NCBI GenBank assembly: GCA_963730585.1
Contig: CAVSSL010000010.1
Coordinates: 558,001 to 622,000, forward strand
Source of the DNA: Pedococcus_A sp963730585
GTDB taxonomy: Bacteria > Actinomycetota > Actinomycetes > Actinomycetales > Dermatophilaceae
DNA length: 64,000 nt
Reading direction: 5' to 3'
Of this stretch, positions 14,869 to 23,129 are shown in pieces (position 1 is the stretch's first letter; each line of letters opens with the position of its first letter). The notes beneath the pieces were generated by a model. That model was given only the letters and a program-made list of their open reading frames with translations. It was not told the DNA's origin and did no database searches. The translations under genes were made by a program, and so were the position numbers.

Positions 14869-16719
14869 ATGACCTCAGCTAGAACCCGACGCCTCACGGG
14901 GGTGCTCGCCGTGGCCGCGATGTCGGCCACCGGTCTCGCCATGGCGTCGACCTCGTCGACCGCCGCGCCGAACGGCCCGACGATGGACATCCAGCTCCTG
15001 TCGTTCAACGACTTCCACGGCAACCTCGAGCCCCCGTCGGGCTCCGGCGGCCGCAACGTGACCGGCCACTTCATCGACACGGCCGACACCGACAAGGACG
15101 GCAACACCACCGAGGTCCTGGACAGGACGGAGAACGCGGGCGGTGTCGAGTACCTCGCCACGCACCTGAAGCGGGCCCGTGAGGGGCACCCCTACTCCCT
15201 GACCGTGGCGGCGGGCGACATCGTGGGCGCCAGCCCTCTGCTGTCGGCGGCGTTCCACGACGAGCCCACCATCGAGGCGATGAACCTCCTCGGGCTCGAC
15301 GCGACGTCCGTGGGCAACCACGAGTTCGACGAGGGTTACAAGGAGCTCCAGCGCCTCGACGCCGGCGGCTGCCTCGACGACGGCACCGGTGCCAACAACC
15401 AGGACTCCTGCCCCGGAGGCAAGAGCTTCGCGGGTGCCGACTTCCCGTTCCTGGCCGCGAACGTCAAGTACACCGGCACCGACAAGACGATCCTGCCGCC
15501 CTATGTGGTGAAGAACATCAAGGGCGCCAAGATCGGCTTCATCGGCATGACGCTCAAGGACACCCCCAACATCGTCACGAAGTCGGGCATCGAGGGCCTC
15601 GAGTTCACCGACGAGGTCGCGACGGCCAACGCGCTGGTGCCGAAGCTGCGCGCCGAGGGCGTCAAGGCGATCGTCGTGCTCATCCACCAGGGCGGCAACC
15701 CCGCCAAGGAGTCGTGGCTGGGCCCGGACGGCAAGACCTACTCGGTCAACCCGACCTACGACTACACCTGCGCCAAGGGTGGCTCCCTCGACGCGAACTC
15801 CTCGCCGATCCTCGGCATCGCGGCGAACCTCGACCCTGCCATCGACATGGTGATCTCGGGCCACACCCACCAGCCCTACGTGTGTGACGTCAAGGACCCG
15901 GCCGGCCAGTCCCGCCTGGTGACCTCGGCCTCCTCCTTCGGGCGCCTCATCACCGACACCACGCTGACCTACGACCGCACGACCCAGGACATCGTCCGCG
16001 CCTCGGTGAAGTCGGCGAACGTGTCGGTGACCCGCGACGTCCCGAAGGACGCCGACCAGACCAAGCTGCTCAGCCAGTACCAGACGCTGGTCGCCCCGAT
16101 CGCCAGCCGCGTGCTCGGCAGCATCACCGAGGACATCGGCCGCTCCGGCAGCAACGCCAACGCCGGCGGCGAGCAGGAGCTCGGCGACCTCATCGCCGAC
16201 GCCCAGCTCGCCGACCCGTCGGTCGTCACCGGTGGCCAGACGCCCGTCATCGCGTTCATGAACCCCGGTGGCATCCGCGCCGACCTCACGTACGCGCAGT
16301 CCAAGAACGAGGGCGACGGTGTCGTGACCTACGAGGAGGCGTTCACGGTCCAGCCGTTCAACAACTACCTCGTGTCGCTCACCATGACCGGCGCGCAGAT
16401 CAAGACCCTGCTGAACCAGCAGTGGACTGGCGTCAACGCCGGCTCGCCGAAGATCCTGCAGGTGTCCAAGGGCTTCGCCTACACCTACAGCGGCACCACC
16501 CTCGGCAGCGTCACCCTGAACGGCGCCCCGCTGGAGGACAACACGTCGTACCGGATCGTGACGAACAACTTCCTCGCCGACGGTGGTGACGGCTTCCCGG
16601 TCTTCACCCAGGGCACCGGGAAGTACTTCGGCGGCCTCGACATCGACGCGTTCGCGAACTACCTCGAGAAGAACTCGCCCTACAGCCCGGTTCCGCTCAC
16701 CCGGATCACCAAGCAGTAG
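14869..16719 (+). CDS. Secreted 5'-nucleotidase / 2',3'-cyclic phosphodiesterase family metallophosphatase
   Basis: ATG 14869 follows AGGGGAAACC. The 616-residue protein has a signal peptide (basic start MTSARTRRLTG, then GVLAVAAMSATGLAMA). The metallophosphatase domain has LLSFNDFHGN, AGDIVGASPLLSA, VGNHEFDEG and ISGHTHQPYVCD. The C-terminal 5'-nucleotidase domain has FMNPGGIRADLTYAQ and TVQPFNNYLVSLTM. It should release phosphate from extracellular nucleotides, which fits the neighbouring phosphate genes. I saw no clear PHO box in the short divergent region. Confidence 0.93.
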   Translation: MTSARTRRLTGVLAVAAMSATGLAMASTSSTAAPNGPTMDIQLLSFNDFHGNLEPPSGSGGRNVTGHFIDTADTDKDGNTTEVLDRTENAGGVEYLATHLKRAREGHPYSLTVAAGDIVGASPLLSAAFHDEPTIEAMNLLGLDATSVGNHEFDEGYKELQRLDAGGCLDDGTGANNQDSCPGGKSFAGADFPFLAANVKYTGTDKTILPPYVVKNIKGAKIGFIGMTLKDTPNIVTKSGIEGLEFTDEVATANALVPKLRAEGVKAIVVLIHQGGNPAKESWLGPDGKTYSVNPTYDYTCAKGGSLDANSSPILGIAANLDPAIDMVISGHTHQPYVCDVKDPAGQSRLVTSASSFGRLITDTTLTYDRTTQDIVRASVKSANVSVTRDVPKDADQTKLLSQYQTLVAPIASRVLGSITEDIGRSGSNANAGGEQELGDLIADAQLADPSVVTGGQTPVIAFMNPGGIRADLTYAQSKNEGDGVVTYEEAFTVQPFNNYLVSLTMTGAQIKTLLNQQWTGVNAGSPKILQVSKGFAYTYSGTTLGSVTLNGAPLEDNTSYRIVTNNFLADGGDGFPVFTQGTGKYFGGLDIDAFANYLEKNSPYSPVPLTRITKQ

Positions 16720-16755
16720 TGGCCACGGCCGGGGAAACGCCCGGCACACCACGAC

Positions 16756-16791
16756 GAAGGGCGTCTCCCGCACCGGCGGGAGGCGCCCTTC
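16756..16791. terminator. Hairpin terminator after the nucleotidase
   Basis: GAAGGGCGTCTCCCGC pairs with GCGGGAGGCGCCCTTC across a four-base loop, with one G-T pair. It lies between convergent genes and can serve both. Confidence 0.7.
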
Positions 16792-16827
16792 TCGGTGCCC
16801 GGAACGGGTGGGTCCGGGACGGGGCTG

Positions 16828-17532
16828 TCAGGCCTCGGCCAGCTCGTCGCTCTCCTGCTCGAGCGCACCGGGCACGAAGCGGTAGCCGACGTTGCGGACG
16901 GTGCCGATGAGCACCTCGTGCTCGGGGCCGAGCTTGGCGCGCAGCCGGCGCACGTGGACGTCGACGGTGCGGGTGCCGCCGTAGTAGTCGTAGCCCCAGA
17001 CCTCCTGCAGCAGCTGGGCGCGGGTGAACACCCGGCCCGGGTGCTGGGCGAGGTACTTGAGGAGCTCGAACTCCTTGTAGGTGAGGTCGAGCAGGCGGCC
17101 GCGGACCCGCGCGGAGTAGGTGGCCTCGTCGATGGTGACGTCGCCCGAGGTGATGGTGACGTCGGTGGTGTCCTCGCCGTCCTGCAGGCGGCCGACCGCC
17201 AGGCGGATGCGGGCCTCGACCTCGGCCGGCCCCGCCGAGTCGAGCAGCACGTCGTCGATGCCCCACTCGGCCGTGAGAGCAGCGAGGCCGCCCTCGGTGA
17301 GGACGGCCATCAGGGGGACGGACATGCCGGTCGCGCGCAGCACCCGGCAGAGGGACTTGGCGACCGCCAGCTCCCGCCGGGCGTCCACCAGCACCACATC
17401 GGCCGGCGGGGCGTCGACCAGGGCCGTGGGCTCCGCGGGCAGGATCCGCACCTGGTGGGCGAGCAGGCCCAGTGCCGGCAGCACCTCGGCGCTGGGCGCC
17501 AGGGCGTTGGTCAGCAGCAGCAGGTGGGCCAT
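16828..17532 (-). CDS. glnR: Orphan OmpR-type nitrogen regulator GlnR
   Basis: ATG 17532 gives a 234-residue protein opening AHLLLLTNALAPSAEVLPAL, which matches actinobacterial GlnR closely. Its receiver domain is the atypical GlnR kind (TEGGLAALTAEWGIDDVLLD). The winged helix has LTYKEFELLKYLAQHPGRVF, WGYDYYGGTRTVDVHVRRLR and VRNVGYRFVPG. GlnR activates ammonium uptake and glutamine synthetase genes and antagonises PhoP at some promoters. A minus-strand TATCCT lies eight bases before the ATG, so the mRNA may be nearly leaderless. Confidence 0.95.
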   Translation of the reverse strand: MAHLLLLTNALAPSAEVLPALGLLAHQVRILPAEPTALVDAPPADVVLVDARRELAVAKSLCRVLRATGMSVPLMAVLTEGGLAALTAEWGIDDVLLDSAGPAEVEARIRLAVGRLQDGEDTTDVTITSGDVTIDEATYSARVRGRLLDLTYKEFELLKYLAQHPGRVFTRAQLLQEVWGYDYYGGTRTVDVHVRRLRAKLGPEHEVLIGTVRNVGYRFVPGALEQESDELAEA

Positions 17533-17621
17533 ACCAAGGCAGGATAGGTGGTGGCAGGTCCCAGAATGGGGGCCACACACATCGTGAGACCTCCACCGGG
17601 AGGGACGAGGAGAGATTGGGT

Positions 17622-17882
17622 ATGCCGTCCGAGGCCGCAGCCGCGACCGTCACCGTCCGTTACTGGGCCGGCGCCCGCGCCGCCGCGGGGGTCGACAGCG
17701 ACACGGTGGAGGGGTGCGCCACCGTCGGTGACGCCGTGTCGGCGGTGACCCGGCTGCGGCCCGCCCTGGCGCCCGTCACCGCCGTGAGCTCGCTGCTGCT
17801 CGAGGGCGTGCCGGCCGCGCGCGACACCGTCCTGACGTCCGGCGCCGTGGTCGAGGTGCTGCCTCCCTTCGCCGGTGGGTGA
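17622..17882 (+). CDS. MoaD/ThiS-family sulfur carrier protein
   Basis: GAGGAGAG precedes ATG 17622. The 86-residue product has the ubiquitin-like fold pattern (VTVRYWAGARAAAGVDSDTV) and ends VVEVLPPFAGG, with the C-terminal Gly-Gly that is adenylated and thiocarboxylated in this family. It could supply sulfur for molybdopterin or another biosynthetic pathway. No MoaE or ThiF-like partner is visible next to it. The adjacent GTATGCCG motif contains its start codon. Confidence 0.85.
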   Translation: MPSEAAAATVTVRYWAGARAAAGVDSDTVEGCATVGDAVSAVTRLRPALAPVTAVSSLLLEGVPAARDTVLTSGAVVEVLPPFAGG

Positions 17883-17898
17883 TGGGAGGATGGCCCGC

Positions 17899-18789
17899 GT
17901 GCCTGACGAACCCCAGACTCCCCGCGCCCCCGGACCGGTGAGCCCTGCGGCGGCGTCGGACGCACCCGCGATGACGCGACGGCAGCGCCGGGAGGAGGCG
18001 GCCGCAGCGCTGGCCACGCAGGCGGTGGTGCTGCCCCCCACCACCTCGCGCCGCCCGCTCGCCGTGGCGTCGACCATCGCGCTGAGCGCGCTCATCGCCC
18101 TCACCGGCTACGCCCACCCGGTGCTCGTCGCCCTCGCCGTCGCCCTCGCCGGCCTCGTCATGGCGTGGGGCTGGCCCGTTCTGCTCGGGCTGCCCAGCCG
18201 GTTCGGCACCACCGTGGTGCTCGTCATCGGCACCGTGGCCTGCACCGCAGCCTCCGCGCTCTCGCAGGACGAGCCCTTCCTGCGCTGGGTGCCCGCAGCC
18301 CTGGCGGTCAGCCTCATCGCGGCCTTCCTCCACCAGCTGCTGCGCCGCGACGGCCGCCCCCGCCTCACCGAGTCGGTGGCCGCCTCCGGCGCCGGCCTGG
18401 CCGTCATCGCCAGCGGAGTCGCCTACATCCCGCTGCCGCAGACCCTGGGCGGCTCGCAGACCCTGGCCGTCGCCATGGCGGGGCTCGCGCTGGCGTCCCT
18501 GGCCGACCTGGCCGTCCCGACGCCGCGGCTGCGTGCCTGGGCGCTGCCCCTCGCGATGCTCACCGGCGGCCTGGCCGGGATGCTCGTCAGCCTCCAGGCC
18601 GGTCGTCCGTCCCCGGCCACGGGGGCCCTGATCGGTGTGCTCATGGCCGGCACGTCGCACGCGGTGCGCCGGATCCTCGCGGTGATGCCGTCGATGGTGT
18701 CGTCGCGCTCGCAGCTGGTGTCGGGTGCGACCTCGGTGCTGCTGTGCGGAGTGGTGGCCTACACCCTCGGCCGCCTGCTCGTCGCCTGA
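17899..18789 (+). CDS. Polytopic membrane protein of unknown function
   Basis: GTG 17899 is preferred because GGAGG lies nine bases upstream; an ATG at 17890 is directly on that site. The 296-residue protein has a cytosolic N-terminus with TRRQRREEAAAALATQAVV, then about eight hydrophobic segments in pairs (LIALTGYAHPVLVALAVALA, TVVLVIGTVACTAASALS, LAVSLIAAFLHQLLRR and others). I know no named family. It is conserved-looking and may be co-transcribed with the MoaD-like gene, 16 bases away. Confidence 0.75.
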   Translation: MPDEPQTPRAPGPVSPAAASDAPAMTRRQRREEAAAALATQAVVLPPTTSRRPLAVASTIALSALIALTGYAHPVLVALAVALAGLVMAWGWPVLLGLPSRFGTTVVLVIGTVACTAASALSQDEPFLRWVPAALAVSLIAAFLHQLLRRDGRPRLTESVAASGAGLAVIASGVAYIPLPQTLGGSQTLAVAMAGLALASLADLAVPTPRLRAWALPLAMLTGGLAGMLVSLQAGRPSPATGALIGVLMAGTSHAVRRILAVMPSMVSSRSQLVSGATSVLLCGVVAYTLGRLLVA

Positions 18790-18812
18790 GCCGGCCGATC
18801 TCCGCCGACCTC

Positions 18813-18871
18813 GTATGCCGTGGGAGCGCCCCGAGGGGCGCCGAGGCGGCAGGCCCGCTCCCGCGGCATAC
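18813..18871. terminator. Terminator hairpin with paired GTATGCCG ends
   Basis: GTATGCCGTGGGAGCG (18813-18828) pairs with CGCTCCCGCGGCATAC (18856-18871), one G-T pair, with a second inner hairpin GCGCCCC/GGGGCGC. It lies between convergent genes. Confidence 0.7.
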
Positions 18872-18885
18872 AGGGTCGGGAAAGG

Positions 18886-19257
18886 TCAGTAGACGAGGGC
18901 CTGGGTGGCCGGTGCCATGACCTCCTCGACGAACGCGGCAGCGCCGCGGATCTGCGCCCCGGGCAGCAGGTCGGCGTCGGTCAGGTCGCGCCGTGCGGCG
19001 CACTGGCCACACACCGTGACCGACCCGGCGGCCAGCACGGCGTCGCGCAGGTCCGACAGCGGGGCGGCGTGCGGGAGGGAGAGCTCCTCGGCCCGGCCGG
19101 GCACGGCGACCCAGCTCGCGTCGCCGGTGAGCCACAGGCTGACCGGCACCCCGCTCGCGGCGGCGGTGGCGGCAACGGTCAGGGCCTGGTTGAGCCGTTC
19201 GAGGGCCTCCGGACCGCAGGTGACCTTCACGACGAGACGCTGGGGAGTGGACGACAT
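18886..19257 (-). CDS. DsrE-family protein
   Basis: The 123-residue protein starts at ATG 19257 after a predicted leaderless promoter. RLVVKVTCGPEALERLNQAL, then VPVSLWLTGDASWVAVPG and VTVCGQCAARRDLTDADLLP, fit the DsrE/DsrF-like fold (predicted sulfur or peroxiredoxin-like proteins). The CxxC could be redox-active or carry sulfur. It is divergent from a 32-residue membrane peptide and nitrobindin gene, with only 24 bases between the starts. Confidence 0.8.
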   Translation of the reverse strand: MSSTPQRLVVKVTCGPEALERLNQALTVAATAAASGVPVSLWLTGDASWVAVPGRAEELSLPHAAPLSDLRDAVLAAGSVTVCGQCAARRDLTDADLLPGAQIRGAAAFVEEVMAPATQALVY

Positions 19258-19264
19258 GGGGCTC

Positions 19265-19274
19265 AGGCTACGAT
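19265..19274. promoter_or_regulatory. Overlapping divergent -10 elements
   Basis: On the minus strand TAGCCT (19265-19270) stands seven bases before ATG 19257. On the plus strand TACGAT (19269-19274) stands seven bases before GTG 19282. The two hexamers share two bases, so polymerase should not open both at once. Confidence 0.6.
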
Positions 19275-19281
19275 CACTGCC

Positions 19282-19380
19282 GTGGAAGCCTTCTACATCT
19301 CGCTGCTGGTCCTGACGGTCATCGTGGTCACCTGGTTCGCCGGGTTCGTCGTCTACCGCCTGGTGAAGACGCCGCGCTGA
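19282..19380 (+). CDS. 32-residue single-pass membrane peptide
   Basis: GTG 19282 begins VEAFYISLLVLTVIVVTWFA and continues with a short tail ending in YRLVKTPR. One hydrophobic helix runs most of the length, with a positively charged C-terminal end. I recall near-identical small peptides in other actinobacteria at a comparable locus. The TACGAT -10 seven bases upstream supports the start and a leaderless mRNA. The next gene begins two bases after the stop, so it leads the nitrobindin transcript. No function is known. Confidence 0.7.
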   Translation: MEAFYISLLVLTVIVVTWFAGFVVYRLVKTPR

Positions 19381-19382
19381 CG

Positions 19383-19883
19383 ATGGGGACGTTCACGCTC
19401 GACCCGAACCTGCCCCCTGCGCTCGCCCCCCTCGCGTGGCTCATCGGTGAGTGGGAGGGCGCCGGTGTCGTCGGCTACCCCACGATCGAGTCCGCCCACT
19501 TCGGGCAGGAGATCAGCGTCACCCACGACGGGCGGCCGTTCCTCGAGTGGCAGAGCCGCACCTGGCTGCTCGACGAGCAGGGCAACAAGGTGCGCCCGCT
19601 GGCGCGCGAGCTCGGTTTCTGGCGACCGCTGGAGAACAACGAGGTCGAGCTGCTGCTGACCCACCCGACCGGCATCGTGGAGATGTACCACGGCACCACC
19701 TCGCCCGCGAAGATCGAGCTGCGCACCGACAGCGTGGTCCGCAGCCCGCACGCCAAGGAGTACAACGCGGCCGCCCGGATGTACGGGCTGGTCAACTCCA
19801 ACATGATGTGGGTCATGGACATGGCGGCGGTGGGCCAGCCCCTGCAGAGCCACGTCTCGGCCGAGCTGAAGCGCGTCGGCTGA
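19383..19883 (+). CDS. Nitrobindin-like heme-binding protein (FABP-like, DUF1794)
   Basis: The 166-residue beta-barrel protein has the family hallmark LAWLIGEWEGAGVVGYP (GxWxGxG), followed by FGQEISVTHDGRPFLEWQSR, ELGFWRP and PTGIVEMYHGTT. The C-terminal half has MYGLVNSNMMWVMDMAAVGQ, including the region that supplies the heme-binding His in nitrobindins, which here I cannot assign with certainty. Bacterial nitrobindins bind ferric heme and scavenge or isomerise reactive nitrogen species. It is co-transcribed with the small membrane peptide. Confidence 0.88.
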   Translation: MGTFTLDPNLPPALAPLAWLIGEWEGAGVVGYPTIESAHFGQEISVTHDGRPFLEWQSRTWLLDEQGNKVRPLARELGFWRPLENNEVELLLTHPTGIVEMYHGTTSPAKIELRTDSVVRSPHAKEYNAAARMYGLVNSNMMWVMDMAAVGQPLQSHVSAELKRVG

Positions 19884-19906
19884 GCGACGCAGGCTGACGG
19901 GGAGCC

Positions 19907-20491
19907 ATGACGGGGGGCGCGCGGATCCTGACGGTGTGCACCGGCAACATCTGCCGGTCGCCGTTCATGGAGCGTGCCCTGCAGGCCGAGCTCGACCGCT
20001 CGTGGGGGCCCGGGGTGGTCGAGGTCCGCAGCGCCGGCACGGGCGCCATGGTGGGCGAGTCCATGAACCCGCCGGCCGTGCGCGTGCTCGAGACGGCCGG
20101 GTACTCCGCCGACGGGTTCGTGGCCCGGGCGCTCACGCCCGAGATCGTGGCGTCGTCCGACCTGGTGCTCACCGCCACCCGGCGCCACCGCGGCCTGGTC
20201 GCCCAGATGCACCCCCGGGCGCTGCGCTACGCCTTCACGCTGCGCGAGCTCGCCGACCTCGTCTCCGACCTGCCCCGCGAGGCCTACGAGGCCGATGATC
20301 CGGGTGAGCACGTGCGCGCGCTGGTGCTGGCGGCTGCCGGGCGGCGTGGCATGCGTCCCCCGCTGTCGGACGAAGACGCCGATATCGTCGATCCCTACCG
20401 TCGCGAGGCCGTAGTGTTCGACACCATGTCGACCCAGGTGATGTCAGCGCTGCCGCAGGTCGCGGCTGCGCTCGGGCGTGCGGATGGCTAA
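19907..20491 (+). CDS. Low-molecular-weight protein-tyrosine phosphatase
   Basis: The 194-residue enzyme has the P-loop VCTGNICRSPFMERAL (CX5RS) near the N-terminus and the general-acid loop DIVDPYRREAVVFD near the C-terminus, both required for LMW-PTP catalysis. RSAGTGAMVGESMNPPAVRV is the usual second motif. Such phosphatases often reverse tyrosine autophosphorylation of capsule kinases; a BY-kinase gene lies 3 kb downstream (23130-24545), so pairing is plausible but inferred. Confidence 0.92.
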   Translation: MTGGARILTVCTGNICRSPFMERALQAELDRSWGPGVVEVRSAGTGAMVGESMNPPAVRVLETAGYSADGFVARALTPEIVASSDLVLTATRRHRGLVAQMHPRALRYAFTLRELADLVSDLPREAYEADDPGEHVRALVLAAAGRRGMRPPLSDEDADIVDPYRREAVVFDTMSTQVMSALPQVAAALGRADG

Positions 20492-21467
20492 GCGGCTCTC
20501 GGGCCCGCTCGGGCTCGTCGCCCTCGGCGCCTTCCTCGTCGTCGACGTCGCACTCGTCGGGCTGGCGCTGCGCAGCACCGCCGCCGAACCCGCCGGAGCC
20601 GGCGTCGCCGGGACTCCGGCCCGCCCCGCCGCCGAGAGCGGGGTCGCGGCTGGGGGAGCGGGCACGCCGTCCCCGACCTCGGGCACGACGGACAGCGCGC
20701 CCACCACCGAGGCGCCCGCCGAGGACGCCCTCCTCGAGCCGACCCCCGTGACCCTCGGGCTGGTGGCCGTCGACGACACGACCGCCTGGCGGTTCACGAC
20801 CGGCAGCTGCGGCGACGGCGGCTCGACGCTGGCGGTCAGCGAGGACGGCGCCCAGACCTGGCAGCCGCGCGTGGCCCCCTTCGACATGACCCTGCGAGTG
20901 CGGGTGCGCGACACCGGCAGCGCAGCCTTCGCCATCGGCGCCGACAGCGACTGTCGGCCGCGGTTCCGCCAGACGCGGGATGCCGCGCAGACCTGGGACC
21001 GCCCGGCTCCCGTGCCGGGCGCGTGGTACCGCGACGTCCAGGACCCGGCCGTGGTCGGCACCGAGGCGGGCGCGCGGGCGAAGCCGTGTGACGCCGCCGG
21101 TGTGGTCGACCTGGCCGTCGACGACGACTCGGCCGTCGCCCTCTGCGGCGACGGGCGGCTGCGGTCGAGTGCCACCGGCAAGCAGTGGTCGGACGAGGGC
21201 TCGGTCGACGGCGCCCTCGCGGTGGCCCTCGCGGACGGCCGGACGCTGGCCCTGCTCGCCGCGCCCGACTGCGCTGGGCTGGCCGTGGTCGACGCCGCCG
21301 ACCCGGACACCACGCTCGGCTGTGCGCCGCTCGACCTCTCGGGCGTCGAGGCGGGTCAGGTCGCCCTCGCGGCGGCCGGAGACGCGGTCTGGGTGGCGGC
21401 CGGCGACACGACGCTCCGGTCGTCGGGCGACCTCGCCGAGTGGAGCGGCGAACCCCGGGAGGGCTGA
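20484..21467 (+). CDS. Exported protein with Asp-box-like repeats, function unknown
   Basis: ATG 20484 overlaps the phosphatase gene by eight bases; GTG 20478 is the alternative. A hydrophobic N-terminal segment (GLVALGAFLVVDVALVGLAL) acts as signal or anchor, followed by a Ser/Thr/Pro/Ala-rich linker. The folded part has Asp-box-like sequences such as LAVSEDGAQTWQPR and RQTRDAAQTWDRP, suggesting a small beta-propeller of the sialidase/BNR type. No catalytic motif is evident. It may be a wall-associated binding protein. Confidence 0.75.
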   Translation: MAKRLSGPLGLVALGAFLVVDVALVGLALRSTAAEPAGAGVAGTPARPAAESGVAAGGAGTPSPTSGTTDSAPTTEAPAEDALLEPTPVTLGLVAVDDTTAWRFTTGSCGDGGSTLAVSEDGAQTWQPRVAPFDMTLRVRVRDTGSAAFAIGADSDCRPRFRQTRDAAQTWDRPAPVPGAWYRDVQDPAVVGTEAGARAKPCDAAGVVDLAVDDDSAVALCGDGRLRSSATGKQWSDEGSVDGALAVALADGRTLALLAAPDCAGLAVVDAADPDTTLGCAPLDLSGVEAGQVALAAAGDAVWVAAGDTTLRSSGDLAEWSGEPREG

Positions 21468-21534
21468 CGCCCGCGTCGCCCCTGTCCTTGTGGCGCGAAG
21501 CGGTGCGCCCGTCAGCGGTCCGGCGCACCCGCCG

Positions 21535-21540
21535 TAGAGT
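21535..21540 (+). promoter_or_regulatory. -10 element TAGAGT for the Fur-family gene
   Basis: TAGAGT ends six bases before GTG 21547, predicting a leaderless transcript starting at that codon. A second GTG follows directly. Confidence 0.45.
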
Positions 21541-21546
21541 GGCGCT

Positions 21547-21969
21547 GTGGTGCAGGACATCGGCGCGAAGCTGAGGGCACAGGGCCGTCGTATGACGCCC
21601 CAGCGCCAGCGCGTGCTCGACGCCGTGGCCTCGCTGGCGCACGCCACGCCCGACGACGTGGTGGCCGCGGTCGCTGCGGACGGCGGGCCGGCGCTCGCCC
21701 CGTCGACGGTCTACCGGGCCCTCGACGCCCTCGAGTCGCTCGGTGCGGTGGGCCACACCCACCTCGACCACCGGGCCCCCACCTACCACCTGGCCGACCA
21801 CGCCGACCACGTGCACCTCGTGTGCCGTGGATGCGGACGCGTCGACCAGTGCAAGCGCGAGACGGCCGAGGAGTTCGTGGGGAATGTTCTGCGCTCGACG
21901 GGCTTTGTGGCTGACGTGACCCACATGGCAATCCACGGATGGTGCAGCGAATGCGCGAAACAACGGTGA
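21547..21969 (+). CDS. Fur-family metalloregulator
   Basis: The 140-residue protein has a winged helix (MTPQRQRVLDAVASLAHATP, then STVYRALDALESLGAVGHTH) and a C-terminal dimer/metal domain with HADHVHLVCRGCGRVDQC and the second zinc pair HGWCSECAKQR. The two CxxC pairs form the structural zinc site of Fur/Zur/Nur proteins. I cannot say which metal it senses. The next gene, ygfZ, overlaps by four bases, linking it to Fe-S cluster maintenance and making an iron or redox role reasonable. Confidence 0.9.
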   Translation: MVQDIGAKLRAQGRRMTPQRQRVLDAVASLAHATPDDVVAAVAADGGPALAPSTVYRALDALESLGAVGHTHLDHRAPTYHLADHADHVHLVCRGCGRVDQCKRETAEEFVGNVLRSTGFVADVTHMAIHGWCSECAKQR

Positions 21970-23042
21970 CCACCACCGACCCGACAACCCCCGACCAGGC
22001 GATGCCCGAGCAGGCCGCGCCCGGGGCGCCCCGCTCGGCCCTCCTGAACCGCCCCGGCGCGGTCGAGGGTGAGGGTGTGGACGCCGGGGTCGCCGCCCAC
22101 TACGGCGACCCGATGCGCGAGCAGCGGCTCCTGGCCGAGGGCCTGGCGGTCGTCGACCTCTCCCACCGCGGCGTCGTCACGGTGACCGGCCCAGACCGGC
22201 TGAGCTGGCTGCACTCGATCACCACCCAGATGCTCACCGGTCTGGAGCCGCGGCAGTCGCGCGAGTCGCTCGTGCTGAGCCCGAAGGGCCACATCGAGCA
22301 CGACCTGCACCTCGTCGACGACGGCGAGACCGTCTGGGTCACCACCGAACCCGGCACCGCCGCGCCCCTGACGGCGTGGCTCGACCGCATGCGCTTCATG
22401 CTGCGCGTCGAGGTCGCCGACGTCTCCGCCGACTGGGCGGTGCTGGGCGAGCCCTCCGGCGCCGAGTCCCTCCCCGGTGAGCGTCTTGCCTGGCGCGACC
22501 CGTGGCCGGACCTCGTCGGCGACACCGCGGCCTACGGCCCCACCGAGGGCCACCCGGCGACCGGCCGGGCCTGGCGCGAGGTGCTCGTGCCACGGGCCGA
22601 GCTGGACCAGGCGGTCGGCGACCGCCCGCTGGCCGGCACGTGGGCGTCCGAGGCCCTGCGGGTGGCGGCGTGGCGTCCTCGGCTGGGCCTCGAGACCGAC
22701 CACCGCACCATCCCCCACGAGGTCGACTGGCTGCGCACCGCGGTGCACCTGCACAAGGGCTGCTACCGCGGCCAGGAGACCATCGCCCGGGTCCACAACC
22801 TCGGGCGCCCGCCCCGCCGGCTGGTGTTCCTGCACCTCGACGGTTCCGGGCACACCCTCCCCGAGCGGGGAGCGGAGGTGTATGCCGGGGGCGAGCGTGC
22901 CGTCGGCCACCTCACCTCCGTGGCGCGCCACTACGAGGACGGACCGATCGCCCTCGCCCTGGTCAAGCGCAGCACCGACCCGGCGGTCGACCTCCTCGCG
23001 GGGGGCGTCAGCGCCGGCCAGGAGGTCATCGTCACCCCGTAG
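21966..23042 (+). CDS. ygfZ: Folate-binding YgfZ-like protein for Fe-S cluster maintenance
   Basis: A GTGA overlap with the upstream stop supports GTG 21966 (358 residues); ATG 21951 is also possible. The GcvT-like body contains GVVTVTGPDRLSWLHSITTQ. The diagnostic YgfZ signature KGCYRGQETIARVHNLG is complete, including the reactive Cys. YgfZ/COG0354 proteins bind folate and support certain Fe-S enzymes such as MiaB. The C-terminal barrel has GHLTSVARHYEDGPIALALV. Confidence 0.92.
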   Translation: MTTTDPTTPDQAMPEQAAPGAPRSALLNRPGAVEGEGVDAGVAAHYGDPMREQRLLAEGLAVVDLSHRGVVTVTGPDRLSWLHSITTQMLTGLEPRQSRESLVLSPKGHIEHDLHLVDDGETVWVTTEPGTAAPLTAWLDRMRFMLRVEVADVSADWAVLGEPSGAESLPGERLAWRDPWPDLVGDTAAYGPTEGHPATGRAWREVLVPRAELDQAVGDRPLAGTWASEALRVAAWRPRLGLETDHRTIPHEVDWLRTAVHLHKGCYRGQETIARVHNLGRPPRRLVFLHLDGSGHTLPERGAEVYAGGERAVGHLTSVARHYEDGPIALALVKRSTDPAVDLLAGGVSAGQEVIVTP

Positions 23043-23080
23043 GCGGTGTCCGCGCGGCGCCAGCCATCGCGCGCCGCAGG

Positions 23081-23118
23081 CACGACGAAGGGCCCCACTC
23101 GTGGGGCCCTTCGTCGTG
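23081..23118. terminator. Bidirectional terminator, perfect 18-bp hairpin
   Basis: CACGACGAAGGGCCCCAC and its exact inverted copy are separated by a two-base loop between convergent ygfZ and the BY-kinase gene. Confidence 0.85.
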
Positions 23119-23129
23119 CTCGGCTGGCG

